A DNA stretch of 64,000 nt from Ramlibacter aquaticus. GTDB lineage: Bacteria; Pseudomonadota; Gammaproteobacteria; Burkholderiales; Burkholderiaceae_C. Positions 9,602 through 17,881 of this stretch are shown piece after piece. Numbering within the stretch: position 1 is the first letter of the stretch; each line of letters opens with the position of its first letter. The stretch is taken from the NCBI RefSeq assembly GCF_015159745.1, contig NZ_JADDOJ010000004.1:1-64000 (forward strand), written 5' to 3'. Made by a program: the position numbers and the translations under genes. The notes under the pieces are model-generated. The model was given only the letters and a program-made list of their open reading frames with translations, was not told the origin of the DNA and ran no database searches.

Positions 9602-10387
9602 TTATAGCCTCAACTTTGCGGCTTTTTTCGCAAGCTCATCAAGAACCCAGCCGGCCGCGCACTGGCCGAAGGTGGCGGTGACGCTGACGACCGAGCCGTA
9701 GCCGTGGCAGTTCAGGCTGCCATCGCCCTCGATGGCACAGGACGCGTCCGGCGGGGCCACGGGTTCGCGGCTGAAGACACAGGTGACGCCGATGCGCTTG
9801 CCCTCGCGCCGGGCACCGTGGAACTTGCGCAGCCGGTAGCGCAGCTGGGCGAGCAGCGGGTCGTGGGTGACCTCCGACAGGTCCGCCACGTCGACCCGGT
9901 GCGCCAGCCGCTTGCCCCCGGCCGCCCCGACCGAGATGAACAGCACCCCGGCACGCATCGCCCAGGCCGCCATCGCCACCTTGGCCTTGACGTCGTCGCA
10001 GCAATCGATGACGGCGCTCACGCCCGGCGGCAGCAAGGCCGGCCAGTTCTCGGGATCCACGAATTCATCGACCGCATGGACCACGCAACCCGGGTTGATG
10101 CGCGCGATGCGCTCGGCCATGGCCTGCACCTTGGCCTGGCCCACCGTGGTGTCCAGCGCGTGGATCTGCCGGTTGATGTTCGATTCGGCCACGTGGTCCA
10201 GGTCCACCAGCGTGAGCTCGCCCACGGCGCTGCGGGCCAGCGCCTCCGCCGCCCAGGACCCCACGCCGCCCACGCCCACCACGGCCACGTGCGCCGCGCG
10301 CAACCCGGCCGCGCCGGCCAGGCCATAGAGGCGCTCCAGCCCGCCGAAGCGGCGCTGGAGGTCCAGGGTTTCATCGAGATGGGTCAC
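9602..10387 (-). CDS. tcdA: tRNA threonylcarbamoyladenosine dehydratase
   Basis: 261 residues. E1-like (ThiF/MoeB) fold: ATP-binding GVGGVGSW at 38-45, LVDLDHVAESNINRQ with the adenylate-binding Asp, Asn and Arg, and DCCDDVKAK. The C-terminus (CVFSREP..., NCHGYGSVVSVTATFG) is typical of TcdA/CsdL. It cyclises t6A to ct6A at position 37 of ANN-decoding tRNAs, using ATP. Fittingly, a tRNA-Lys that carries this modification lies just downstream. The start is GTG 10387 with AAGGA upstream. Confidence 0.93.
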   Translation of the reverse strand: MTHLDETLDLQRRFGGLERLYGLAGAAGLRAAHVAVVGVGGVGSWAAEALARSAVGELTLVDLDHVAESNINRQIHALDTTVGQAKVQAMAERIARINPGCVVHAVDEFVDPENWPALLPPGVSAVIDCCDDVKAKVAMAAWAMRAGVLFISVGAAGGKRLAHRVDVADLSEVTHDPLLAQLRYRLRKFHGARREGKRIGVTCVFSREPVAPPDASCAIEGDGSLNCHGYGSVVSVTATFGQCAAGWVLDELAKKAAKLRL

Positions 10388-10413
10388 GGGCGGGTCCTTG
10401 GCGCCCGATTCTA

Positions 10414-10446
10414 GGAGGCTGCGCGGGCGCAGCCGCCGCAGCCTCC
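10414..10446. terminator. GC-rich hairpin between cpoB and tcdA
   Basis: A 10-bp inverted repeat, GGAGGCTGCG with CGCAGCCTCC, around a 13-nt loop lies just past the cpoB stop on the minus strand. No T-run follows, so efficient intrinsic termination is uncertain; it may rather protect the 3' end of the tolB-pal-cpoB message. Confidence 0.45.
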
Positions 10447-10456
10447 CAGCGCCGCG

Positions 10457-11245
10457 TCAGCGCAGCTTGGCCAGGCGCTCGCGCGCGGCGCCTGCCGCTT
10501 CCGACTGCGGGTAGGTGCGCATCAGCTCGTCGAGGGTGCGCCGGGCGCCGGTGTTGTCCTTGAGCTCGATCTGGCAGTTGGCAATGGACAGCAGCGCCTC
10601 GGGGGCACGCGGGTTGTCCGCGGCGCTGGACAGCAGCGTGCGGAAGTTGCCGATCGCGCCCTTGTAGTCGCGGTTGGCGTACTGCGCATTGCCCAGCCAG
10701 AACAGCGCCGTCGGGCGGAAGCCGCTTTGCGGGTACCGCTGCAGGAACTGGGTGAACGCCGCCTGTGCCGAGGGGAAGTCGCCCTTGCGGAAGATGGCGA
10801 GCGCGGCCTCGTAGTCGGCGGATTCCCGCGGATCGGCCGTGAACTCGCGCCCGTCCACAGTGACCTTGGCCGGCTCGACCTTGCGCAGGCGGTCGTCCAC
10901 GCCCTGCACGATGTCCTTCTGGCGGCGCTGCAGGTCGGCGATGTCGCGCTGCAGCTGCTCGTTCTGCCCGGTCAGTCGGGCGACGTCGCCGCGCAGGGCC
11001 TCGATCTGGGACTGCAGGTCCAGCAGGCTGCGGCGCAGCTGTTCGGTGTCCTGCGACTGGCGGTCCGAGGTCTGGCGCTGCGCATCGGCACGTTGGCGCA
11101 GCTCCAGGATGGCGCGCCGCGCCTCGTCGTCCTCGAACAGGGCAGCATGCGCGGGGCCTGCCAGCAGGCCGGCCGCCAGGGCGCTGGCCGCCGCCACGGC
11201 GCGCCACGGGAAGCGGGAGGTGAAGGTGAAGCTCGCCATCGTCAT
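10457..11245 (-). CDS. cpoB: Tol-Pal system protein CpoB (YbgF)
   Basis: 262 residues. A signal peptide with a hydrophobic core (about 14-30) ends in a PAHA-A cleavage site. Residues 40-110 form a Gln/Leu-rich coiled coil for trimerisation, and 140-262 hold TPR repeats (FRKGDFPSAQAAFTQFL, YPQSGFRPTALFWLGN, YPQSEAAGAARERL). In the periplasm it coordinates peptidoglycan synthesis with Tol-Pal-driven outer-membrane constriction. The ATG overlaps the pal stop by 1 nt (TGATG), so they are translationally coupled. An in-frame ATG two codons later is an alternative start. Confidence 0.92.
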   Translation of the reverse strand: MTMASFTFTSRFPWRAVAAASALAAGLLAGPAHAALFEDDEARRAILELRQRADAQRQTSDRQSQDTEQLRRSLLDLQSQIEALRGDVARLTGQNEQLQRDIADLQRRQKDIVQGVDDRLRKVEPAKVTVDGREFTADPRESADYEAALAIFRKGDFPSAQAAFTQFLQRYPQSGFRPTALFWLGNAQYANRDYKGAIGNFRTLLSSAADNPRAPEALLSIANCQIELKDNTGARRTLDELMRTYPQSEAAGAARERLAKLR

Positions 11246-11775
11246 CAGCGGTACACGATCTCGGCGCGGCGGTTCTGTGCCCAGGAGGCTTCGTCACTGC
11301 CGGTGGCGACAGGCTTCTCCTTGCCGAAGCTCACGGCCTCCATCTGGATGTCCTGCACGCCCAGCAGCGCGAGCGCCTTGCGTACGGCCTCGGCGCGGCG
11401 CTGGCCCAGGGCCAGGTTGTATTCGCGCCCGCCACGCTCGTCGGTGTGGCCCTCGATGGCGATGCGCCGGCCCGGGTTCGCCTTGAGGAAGCGGGCGTGC
11501 GCCTCGATCAGGCCCTGGTACTCGGGCTTGATCACGTTGCTGTCGTAGTCGAAGTAGACCAGTCGGGCCACGTTGACCGGGCCTTGGCTGGTGGCGCCGG
11601 ACGCATCGCTGACCACGGGCGCCACCTGGCTCTGCCCGCCCCCACCGGCCGTGCCGGGCTGCTGGCCCACGGCCTGCGGGGTCTTGCTGTCCACCGGCAC
11701 ATTGTCGAGCGGAACGCTCGAGCAGCCGACCAAGGCCAGTGCGAACGCGCCGGCCACGAAATAACGCTGGAACAT
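11245..11775 (-). CDS. pal: peptidoglycan-associated lipoprotein Pal
   Basis: 176 residues. The lipoprotein signal peptide ends in the lipobox LVGC-S (Cys at about 18). The OmpA-like peptidoglycan-binding domain (about 70-176) shows VYFDYDSNVI, EGHTDERGGREYNLALGQRRA and a C-terminal NRRAEIVYR. It anchors the outer membrane to peptidoglycan and partners with TolB. I chose the ATG at 11775, with AAGGAGA 7 nt upstream; an ATG nine codons earlier overlaps the end of tolB and lacks a site. Confidence 0.96.
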   Translation of the reverse strand: MFQRYFVAGAFALALVGCSSVPLDNVPVDSKTPQAVGQQPGTAGGGGQSQVAPVVSDASGATSQGPVNVARLVYFDYDSNVIKPEYQGLIEAHARFLKANPGRRIAIEGHTDERGGREYNLALGQRRAEAVRKALALLGVQDIQMEAVSFGKEKPVATGSDEASWAQNRRAEIVYR

Positions 11776-11798
11776 CCAATCTCTCCTTGCCAAGTTCT

Positions 11799-13079
11799 TC
11801 ATTTCTGGAACGGGCCCCAGTCGGGCTCGCGGATGTCACCGCCCTGCCCGGCCAGCCGGGCCTTGATCTTGCCGTCCAGGGTGGTCGTCATCAGCGACTC
11901 CCGGCCATTCTGCCGCGTCGCGTAGACGATCAGGCGGCCGTTGGGCGCGAAGCTGGGGCTCTCGTCGGCGACCGTGTCGGTGATCGAGCTGACGTTGCCG
12001 GTGGCCATCTCCATCACCTGCAGCTTGAACTGGCCGCTGATGCGCGAGATGTAGGCCAGCCAGCGCCCGTCCGGGCTGATGCTGGGCGAGATGTTGTAGC
12101 TGCCCGTGAAGGTGACGCGCTCCGGGTTGCCGCCGCCCGCCGGCATGCGGTAGATCTGCGGCGCGCCGCCCCGGTCGCTCACGAAGTAGATGCTGCGCCC
12201 GTCGGCCGAGTAGACGGGTTCGGTGTCGATCCCGCTGGACTGCGTGAGGCGGCGCGGCTCACCGCCATTGGCGTCGATGGTGTAGAGCTGCGAGCCGCCG
12301 TCGCGGCTCAGCGTCACGGCCAGGGTGCGGCCGTCCGGCGACCAGGCCGGGGCACTGTTGGACCCCTTGAAGTTGGCGATCAGCCGCCGCTTGCCCGTCG
12401 CCACTTCGTGCACGTAGACCACGGGCTTGCGCGACTCGAAGGACACGTAGGCCAGGCGGCTTCCATCGGCCGACCAGGCCGGCGAGATGATGGGCTCGGT
12501 GCTGGCCAGCGCGGACTGCGCGTTCTCGCCGTCGGCGTCGGCCACCCACAGGTTGTAGCGGTTGCCGGCCTTGGTGACGTAGGCGATGCGGGTCGAGAAG
12601 ACACCGCGCTCGCCGGTCAGCTTCTCGTAGATGAAGTCGGCGATGCGGTGCGCCGCCAGCCGCAGGTCGCCCACGGTGACGGCGTAGCTCTGGCCGCCCA
12701 GGTCCTGGCCGCGCACCACGTCCCAGAGGCGGAAGCGCACGTCCCAGCGGCCGTCGGCCAGGCGGGTCGCGCTGCCCACGGAGAGCGAGTCGGCGCCGCG
12801 CTGGCGCCAGGGGGTGAGGTCGGGCCGGCTGGATTCGTCCAGCGCGGCACCCGCCGCGTCGACGGCACGGAACTGGCCACTGCGCTCCAGGTCGGCCTGG
12901 ATGATGGCGGAAATCTTTTGCGGCGCCTGCGCCTCGCCCCGGAAGGGCGCGATCGCGAACGGCAGTTGGGTCAGGCCCACGCCGCTCACCTCGACACGGA
13001 ACTGCGCCAGCGCAGGCACGCAGGTCGCAAGCAGGAGGCCGGCGCTGAATGCGCGGCGCGCGAGAGAGATTTCTGCCAT
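11799..13079 (-). CDS. tolB: Tol-Pal translocation protein TolB
   Basis: 426 residues from the chosen start. The signal peptide ends PALA-Q; the N-terminal TolB domain (to about 165) is followed by a six-bladed WD40-like beta-propeller with repeats of the form SPAWSADGSRLAY, APAWSPDGRTLAV and SPSISPDGRWLAY. It is a periplasmic link between TolA and Pal. The start ATG 13079 places the signal peptide correctly, with AAAGGA 11 nt upstream; an ATG at 13115 would add 12 residues. tolQRA are not upstream: a glycosyltransferase gene on the other strand begins 64 nt away. Confidence 0.94.
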   Translation of the reverse strand: MAEISLARRAFSAGLLLATCVPALAQFRVEVSGVGLTQLPFAIAPFRGEAQAPQKISAIIQADLERSGQFRAVDAAGAALDESSRPDLTPWRQRGADSLSVGSATRLADGRWDVRFRLWDVVRGQDLGGQSYAVTVGDLRLAAHRIADFIYEKLTGERGVFSTRIAYVTKAGNRYNLWVADADGENAQSALASTEPIISPAWSADGSRLAYVSFESRKPVVYVHEVATGKRRLIANFKGSNSAPAWSPDGRTLAVTLSRDGGSQLYTIDANGGEPRRLTQSSGIDTEPVYSADGRSIYFVSDRGGAPQIYRMPAGGGNPERVTFTGSYNISPSISPDGRWLAYISRISGQFKLQVMEMATGNVSSITDTVADESPSFAPNGRLIVYATRQNGRESLMTTTLDGKIKARLAGQGGDIREPDWGPFQK

Positions 13080-13143
13080 CAGCAGTCGTGTCCTTTCATT
13101 GGAAAAAGGGCGCACTCGCCATCATGGTGGACAATGCCAACCG

Positions 13144-13920
13144 ATGAGCACCGCCCGCCTGTCCGTGATCATTGCCGCGAAAAACGAGGCGCACCAGATT
13201 TCTGATTGCATTCGCAGCGTTTCGTTCGCTGATGAAGTGATCGTACTAGATTCGTCCAGCGTCGATGGCACCGAGCGCGTGGCTCGCGAGGCCGGCGCGC
13301 AGGTCCACGTCACCGACTGGCCCGGCTACGGCCCGCAACAGTTGCGGGGCATCCGGCTGGCCACGGGTGACTGGGTACTTTCCCTGGACGCCGACGAGCG
13401 CGTCTCCCCCGCCCTCAAGGATGAGATCCTGCAGGCCATCCGTGAACCGCGAGCCGAGGGCTACCGGCTGCCCCGCCATTCCAGCTTCTGCGGCCAGTTC
13501 ATCGACCATTCAGGCTGGCGGCCCGACTACACGCTGCGCCTGGTGCGGCGGGATCTTGCCGGCTTCACCGACCATTTCCTGCACGCCCACATGACGGTGG
13601 ACGGCCGCAAGGCCGACCTGAGGCAGCCCATCATCCACTACAGCTACCGCGACCTGGACGACGTGCTGGACAAGCTCAACCGTTATTCGCGCGGAGCGGC
13701 GATCGACCTGCAGCGCAAGGGGCGCCGGTCATCGCTTTCGCGCGCCCTGGCCAGCGGCTTCTTCGCCTTCGTGCGCACCTATGTGCTGCGGCAGGGGTTC
13801 CGCGACGGCCGCATGGGCTTCGTGCTGGCGCTCTACAACGCGCAGACCACCTACTACAAGTACCTGCGGCTGTGGATGATGGACCGTGAGACCGCCAAGG
13901 CCCCGGTCAATCCCAGATGA
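13144..13920 (+). CDS. glycosyltransferase family 2 (WaaE/KdtX-like LPS core)
   Basis: 258 residues. N-terminal GT-A fold: LSVIIAAKNEAHQISDCI, VLDSSSVDGT and the metal-binding LDADERV around residue 83. The C-terminal half (YRDLDDVLDKLNRYS ... RQGFRDG) matches the WaaE/KdtX group, which adds glucose to the inner core heptose. It works on the cytoplasmic face of the membrane. A GACAAT hexamer ends 8 nt before ATG 13144 and there is no Shine-Dalgarno. It converges with and overlaps the next minus-strand gene by 14 nt. Confidence 0.88.
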   Translation: MSTARLSVIIAAKNEAHQISDCIRSVSFADEVIVLDSSSVDGTERVAREAGAQVHVTDWPGYGPQQLRGIRLATGDWVLSLDADERVSPALKDEILQAIREPRAEGYRLPRHSSFCGQFIDHSGWRPDYTLRLVRRDLAGFTDHFLHAHMTVDGRKADLRQPIIHYSYRDLDDVLDKLNRYSRGAAIDLQRKGRRSSLSRALASGFFAFVRTYVLRQGFRDGRMGFVLALYNAQTTYYKYLRLWMMDRETAKAPVNPR

Positions 13921-14731
13921 TCTTGCCGCCCTGCGTGTAGCCGCGCATCGTCATGCCGTAACGGGCGAGCTCTTCTTCGCGCCAGGTCTGCAGCTGGCGG
14001 TTGCGCGCCGCCTTGTCGAGCTTGCGGCGCAGCCAGGACTTGCGCAGCAGCTTGTAGTTGTAGCGGTAGCCCAGGCCGGCCTTCTGCCGCAGGCCACGCT
14101 CCTGCTTCATGGCGGTCTGTGTGATCGAGCCGAAGTGATGCAGCCAGGAGGCGCCGGTGGTGCCGCCCTGGATGCCGCCCTTGTCCATCTCGTGGAAGAA
14201 CAGCGTGTCTTCGTAGCCGAGCAGCTTGGGCACGGGCTGGAAGTAGCCGATGTCCATCCACACCGAGCGGTGCACCGCCAGGCACACCGCGTGGCACCAG
14301 CCCACCCGCATGGCCTCGTGCATCTTTGCGCCGGCCTGCGCCGCGAAGGTGTCGAAGTCATAGTCGCACAGGCCTTCGACCAGGGAAGGCGAGATGACGC
14401 GCAGCCCGGCCTTCTTCGCCGCGCCGATGAGGTCCTCGATCCAGTGGGCGCTGACCAGCACGTCGTTGTTCATGATGATGGTCCACTCGGCCTGCAGCGC
14501 GAGTGCACCCTGGTTCCAGGCCACGCCGCAGCCCAGGTTGTCCTGGTTGTAGATGCGGCCACCCAGCGGCAGCGTCGCCAGGTACTCGCGCGTGGCGTCC
14601 TTGGAGCCGTTGTCCACCACCACCAGTCGGTCCAGGGGTGTTCCGTGGCGCACCATGCTCTCGATGCACTGGCGCGTGTAGTCGAGCTGGCCGTAGCAGG
14701 CGAAAGTGAGGGCGTAGTCAGTCTTGTCCAT
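13907..14731 (-). CDS. glycosyltransferase family 2
   Basis: 274 residues. GT-A fold with VVVDNGSKDATREYL, a DNLGCGVAWNQG stretch and MNNDVLV as the DxD-like site (about 91-97). The C-terminus has GYEDTLFFHEMD and basic helices. It resembles rhamnosyl/galactosyl-type transferases of surface polysaccharide clusters; donor and acceptor cannot be read. Its start overlaps the end of the O-antigen-ligase-like gene by 14 nt, so the two are cotranscribed. Confidence 0.85.
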   Translation of the reverse strand: MDKTDYALTFACYGQLDYTRQCIESMVRHGTPLDRLVVVDNGSKDATREYLATLPLGGRIYNQDNLGCGVAWNQGALALQAEWTIIMNNDVLVSAHWIEDLIGAAKKAGLRVISPSLVEGLCDYDFDTFAAQAGAKMHEAMRVGWCHAVCLAVHRSVWMDIGYFQPVPKLLGYEDTLFFHEMDKGGIQGGTTGASWLHHFGSITQTAMKQERGLRQKAGLGYRYNYKLLRKSWLRRKLDKAARNRQLQTWREEELARYGMTMRGYTQGGKIIWD

Positions 14732-16004
14732 GGCGGGAATCCGGCTGCGCGAGCGTGGCGCCGCACAGCAGCGCCGTCATCAGCGCAAAAAGGCTGGCGG
14801 TGTATTTCAGGTCGACGACCTCGGTCGACAGGCTGCTGACAGCCAGGCAGATGGCGAAGCACAGGCCCAGGGCGGCGGCACGCCGTCGCTGGGGATGGAC
14901 GGACTCCAGGTGCCGCGCGCACACCGCGCCGGGCACCAGCAGCAGCAGAAGCGCCGCCAGTCCCCCAGACAGGCCGTGACGCACTGCGTCGCTCACCACC
15001 TGGTTGTGAAAGGCCGAGTGGAAGGACGCGCGCACGGCCTCGGGCGTGGCATAGGGGAAGTCCGTCTCCGGCGCCGGGGGGCGGTGCGCCGTGTCACCCA
15101 CGCCGGCCAGGGGATGGCGTGCCACCAGGTCGCCCGCGATGCGCACGAAGGTGATGCGGTAGCCCAGGGAGGTTTCGGGTTGCGGCTTGTCGAAGGAATA
15201 GGTGTGCAGGTCCGCGATGGCTTCCTGCACCCTCTCCTGCACCCGGTGCACCGTGAAGTAGGCGCTGCTCGCCAGCAGCGCCACGGCGGCCAGCGTCACC
15301 AGCGGCACGGTGGCCGGGCCCAGCCGCCATCGGGCCGGGAGGTTCAGGTGCAGCCAGCAGGCCAGCACCAAGGGGATGGCCAACCAGCCCGACCGCGACC
15401 CGGAGAGCACGGACAGCGCGAGGCCCAGGCCCAGCGTCACCAGTCCCGCCAGGCCCTGGGCGAGCGAGCTTCGCCGGCCCGCCCGGGTGCTCAGGCCCAT
15501 CAGCCCCATCAGCCCGAACGTCAGGGACAGGTACCCGAACACCAGCGGGTCGACAAACGCAGTGGTCATGCGATCCTCGGGCCAGTGGGCTGGCTGGCCA
15601 AACCAGGCACGATGCGCCACGACGATAAAAAGCGATGCGGGCAACACCCAGCGCAGCCAGCGCCCTGCATCGAAGCCGGTGCGGGCGACGCACAGGAACA
15701 CCGGGATGGCCAGCGCCAGGCGCAGCGGCGCGTCGAACTGGGGCAGGTAGCCATCGCGACGAAGCGCCGCGCTGAACAGGGTCGCCAGCAGCGGCGCAGC
15801 CAGCGCCAGCACGACGGCCTGGCGCTGGCTGCGCAAGGCCGTGTCGGGCGGCGGAAGATCGCCCGTCACCAGCAGGAGCGTGGCGCCCAGAAAGGCGAGG
15901 TACAACAGGGAGCTGGTCCAGCCCTGCACGGTCATCGCGAACAGGGGGACGGCGCACGCTACCAAGGGAACGGCGCGGACAAGCGTCCTGGCCCAGGGCT
16001 TCAT
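14718..16004 (-). CDS. O-antigen ligase-like membrane protein (WaaL/Wzy_C family)
   Basis: 428 residues with about ten to twelve hydrophobic segments spread over the length. A long periplasmic loop at about 255-345 contains GYRITFVRIAGDLVARHPLAGVGDTA and FHSAFHNQVVSDAVRHG, the Wzy_C-type motif with conserved Arg and His. It would join undecaprenyl-linked glycans to the lipid A core in the periplasm, or polymerise them. ATG 16004 has GAAAG upstream. It is divergent from msbA and cotranscribed with the GT2 gene, consistent with LPS assembly. Confidence 0.82.
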   Translation of the reverse strand: MKPWARTLVRAVPLVACAVPLFAMTVQGWTSSLLYLAFLGATLLLVTGDLPPPDTALRSQRQAVVLALAAPLLATLFSAALRRDGYLPQFDAPLRLALAIPVFLCVARTGFDAGRWLRWVLPASLFIVVAHRAWFGQPAHWPEDRMTTAFVDPLVFGYLSLTFGLMGLMGLSTRAGRRSSLAQGLAGLVTLGLGLALSVLSGSRSGWLAIPLVLACWLHLNLPARWRLGPATVPLVTLAAVALLASSAYFTVHRVQERVQEAIADLHTYSFDKPQPETSLGYRITFVRIAGDLVARHPLAGVGDTAHRPPAPETDFPYATPEAVRASFHSAFHNQVVSDAVRHGLSGGLAALLLLLVPGAVCARHLESVHPQRRRAAALGLCFAICLAVSSLSTEVVDLKYTASLFALMTALLCGATLAQPDSRHGQD

Positions 16005-16070
16005 CGGTTCTTTCAACAGGCAGGCGCTGCCCTGGGGGCCGCGCGGAATTGCCCGATAATAACTGTCCGC

Positions 16071-17870
16071 ATGCAGCCTGCCTCTTCTTCGGCCCCTGAC
16101 GCCACGGTGACTGCGCCCGCTTCCGCAGACCCCGCCATGGCCAGCCTGGCGCAGCGCCTCAAGCGCTTCCGTCCGTATATCGCCGACACCCGACGTTTCT
16201 GGGTGGTGGTGATCATCGCGACGGCCATCACCTCGGCCACCGAGCCGATGGTCCCCGCCCTGCTCAAACCCTTGCTGGACGATGGCATCCAGGCCCGGGC
16301 GTTGAACCTGTGGCTGGTTCCCGCCGCGCTGCTGCTGCTCTTCGCCGTCCGCGGCACGGCCGGGTTCATCGCCGACGTGGTGCTGGCCCGCATCGCCAAC
16401 GACGGCATGCTCCGCATGCGCAAGGCTTTGTTCGCGCGAATGCTGGACGTGCGCCTCGACGTACTGCGCGGCGAATCCGCGAGCTCGCTGTCCAACAGCA
16501 TCGTCCATGAGATGCAGAACGCCACCACCCAGTTGGTGAACGCCCTGACCGGCGCTCTCAAGGACGGGCTGGCGGCCATCGCCCTCCTCTGCTATGTGGT
16601 CTACATCGACTGGAAGCTGACGCTGATCGTGGGCTTCATGGGCCCCGCGGTGGCCTGGATCATGCGCACGGCCTCGCGTCGCCTGCATCGTCTGGCCAAG
16701 AGCAGCCAGACCGCCACCGTCGACCTGGCTTACGCGGTGGAAGAGAACATGGCTGCCAACCGCATGGTGCGCCTGCACGGTGCGCAGGAGCGGCAGGCCC
16801 GGCGCTTCGAAGCACTGAGCCTGACGCTGCGTCGGCTGGCCATGAAGTCGTCTGTCGCGCAGGCGGCCATCACGCCCCTGATGCACATGGTGGCGGCAGC
16901 CGCGCTGTCGACCATCATCTGCGTGGCGCTGTGGCAGTCCTCGGGCAAGCTGACGGTGGGAGGCTTCGCAGCCTTCGTGTCGGCCCTGCTGATGCTGATC
17001 GCGCCCGTCAAGCGCCTTTCCGAGGCCACCAGCCCCATCACCCGGTCCCTGGCCCTGCTGGAGCGTTCCTTCGACCTGATCGAAAAGACGCCTGCCGAGC
17101 GAGGCGGCGATTTCGACCCGGGGCGGGCACGAGGCGACATGGCGTTCGACGCGGTGCGCGTGGTCTATCCCGGCGCCACCGCGCCGGCACTGGACGGCCT
17201 GAGCCTGTCCATCCGCGCTGGCGAGACCGTGGCCCTGGTGGGCCCCTCCGGCTCGGGCAAGACCACCCTGGCCAACCTGCTGCCGCGCTTCGTGGACCTC
17301 GCGGCCGGCGAGGTCCGGCTGGACGGGCACCCGATCGGTGACTGGTCCCTGCCCGCCCTGCGGCGGCAGATCGCCCTGGTCAGCCAGGACGTGGTAATGT
17401 TCAACGACACGCTGGCGGCCAACGTGGCGCTGGGCGACGAGGTCGACCGCGCCCGCGTCATGCGCGCCCTGGAGGCCGCCAACCTGGCCGAGCTGGTGGC
17501 CAGCCTGCCTCAGGGCATGGACACCAGCGTGGGCCATAACGCCACTTCCCTGTCCGGCGGCCAGCGCCAGCGCCTGGCCATCGCCCGTGCCGTTTACAAG
17601 GATGCGCCGGTGCTGATCCTGGACGAGGCGACCTCGGCCCTGGACAACGAGTCCGAACGCCTGGTGCAGGACGCGCTGCGCAAGCTGATGGCCGGGCGCA
17701 CGACGCTGATCATCGCCCACCGCCTGTCGACCATCGAGCATGCCGACCGGATCGCCGTGCTGGAGGGTGGCCGGCTGCTCGAGTGCGGGTCGCATGCCGA
17801 ACTCCTGGAGCGCGGCGGCCTGTATTCGCGCCTGCACTCGTTGGGCGCGGCCGGCGCGCTGGTGTCTTGA
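16071..17870 (+). CDS. msbA: lipid A/LPS flippase, ABC exporter MsbA
   Basis: 599 residues. Six transmembrane helices (about 40-330) are followed by an ATPase domain: Walker A GPSGSGKTT at 391-399, the Q-loop VSQDVVMFN, signature LSGGQRQRL from 494, Walker B VLILDEATSALD and the H-loop IIAHRLSTIEHAD. As a homodimer it flips lipid A-core across the inner membrane. ATG 16071 is preceded by GATAAT ending 10 nt upstream and has no clear Shine-Dalgarno; an ATG at 16137 would remove an Ala/Pro/Ser-rich extension of 22 residues. Confidence 0.93.
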   Translation: MQPASSSAPDATVTAPASADPAMASLAQRLKRFRPYIADTRRFWVVVIIATAITSATEPMVPALLKPLLDDGIQARALNLWLVPAALLLLFAVRGTAGFIADVVLARIANDGMLRMRKALFARMLDVRLDVLRGESASSLSNSIVHEMQNATTQLVNALTGALKDGLAAIALLCYVVYIDWKLTLIVGFMGPAVAWIMRTASRRLHRLAKSSQTATVDLAYAVEENMAANRMVRLHGAQERQARRFEALSLTLRRLAMKSSVAQAAITPLMHMVAAAALSTIICVALWQSSGKLTVGGFAAFVSALLMLIAPVKRLSEATSPITRSLALLERSFDLIEKTPAERGGDFDPGRARGDMAFDAVRVVYPGATAPALDGLSLSIRAGETVALVGPSGSGKTTLANLLPRFVDLAAGEVRLDGHPIGDWSLPALRRQIALVSQDVVMFNDTLAANVALGDEVDRARVMRALEAANLAELVASLPQGMDTSVGHNATSLSGGQRQRLAIARAVYKDAPVLILDEATSALDNESERLVQDALRKLMAGRTTLIIAHRLSTIEHADRIAVLEGGRLLECGSHAELLERGGLYSRLHSLGAAGALVS

Positions 17871-17881
17871 GGCCGGGCCGC

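Noticed and set aside
14718-17837. Very long overlapping frames on both strands of about 1040 codons across 14.7-17.9 kb
   Set aside because: High GC removes stops in shadow frames. Only the 3' part on the plus strand (msbA) and the 5'-proximal minus part (O-antigen ligase-like) make sense as proteins.
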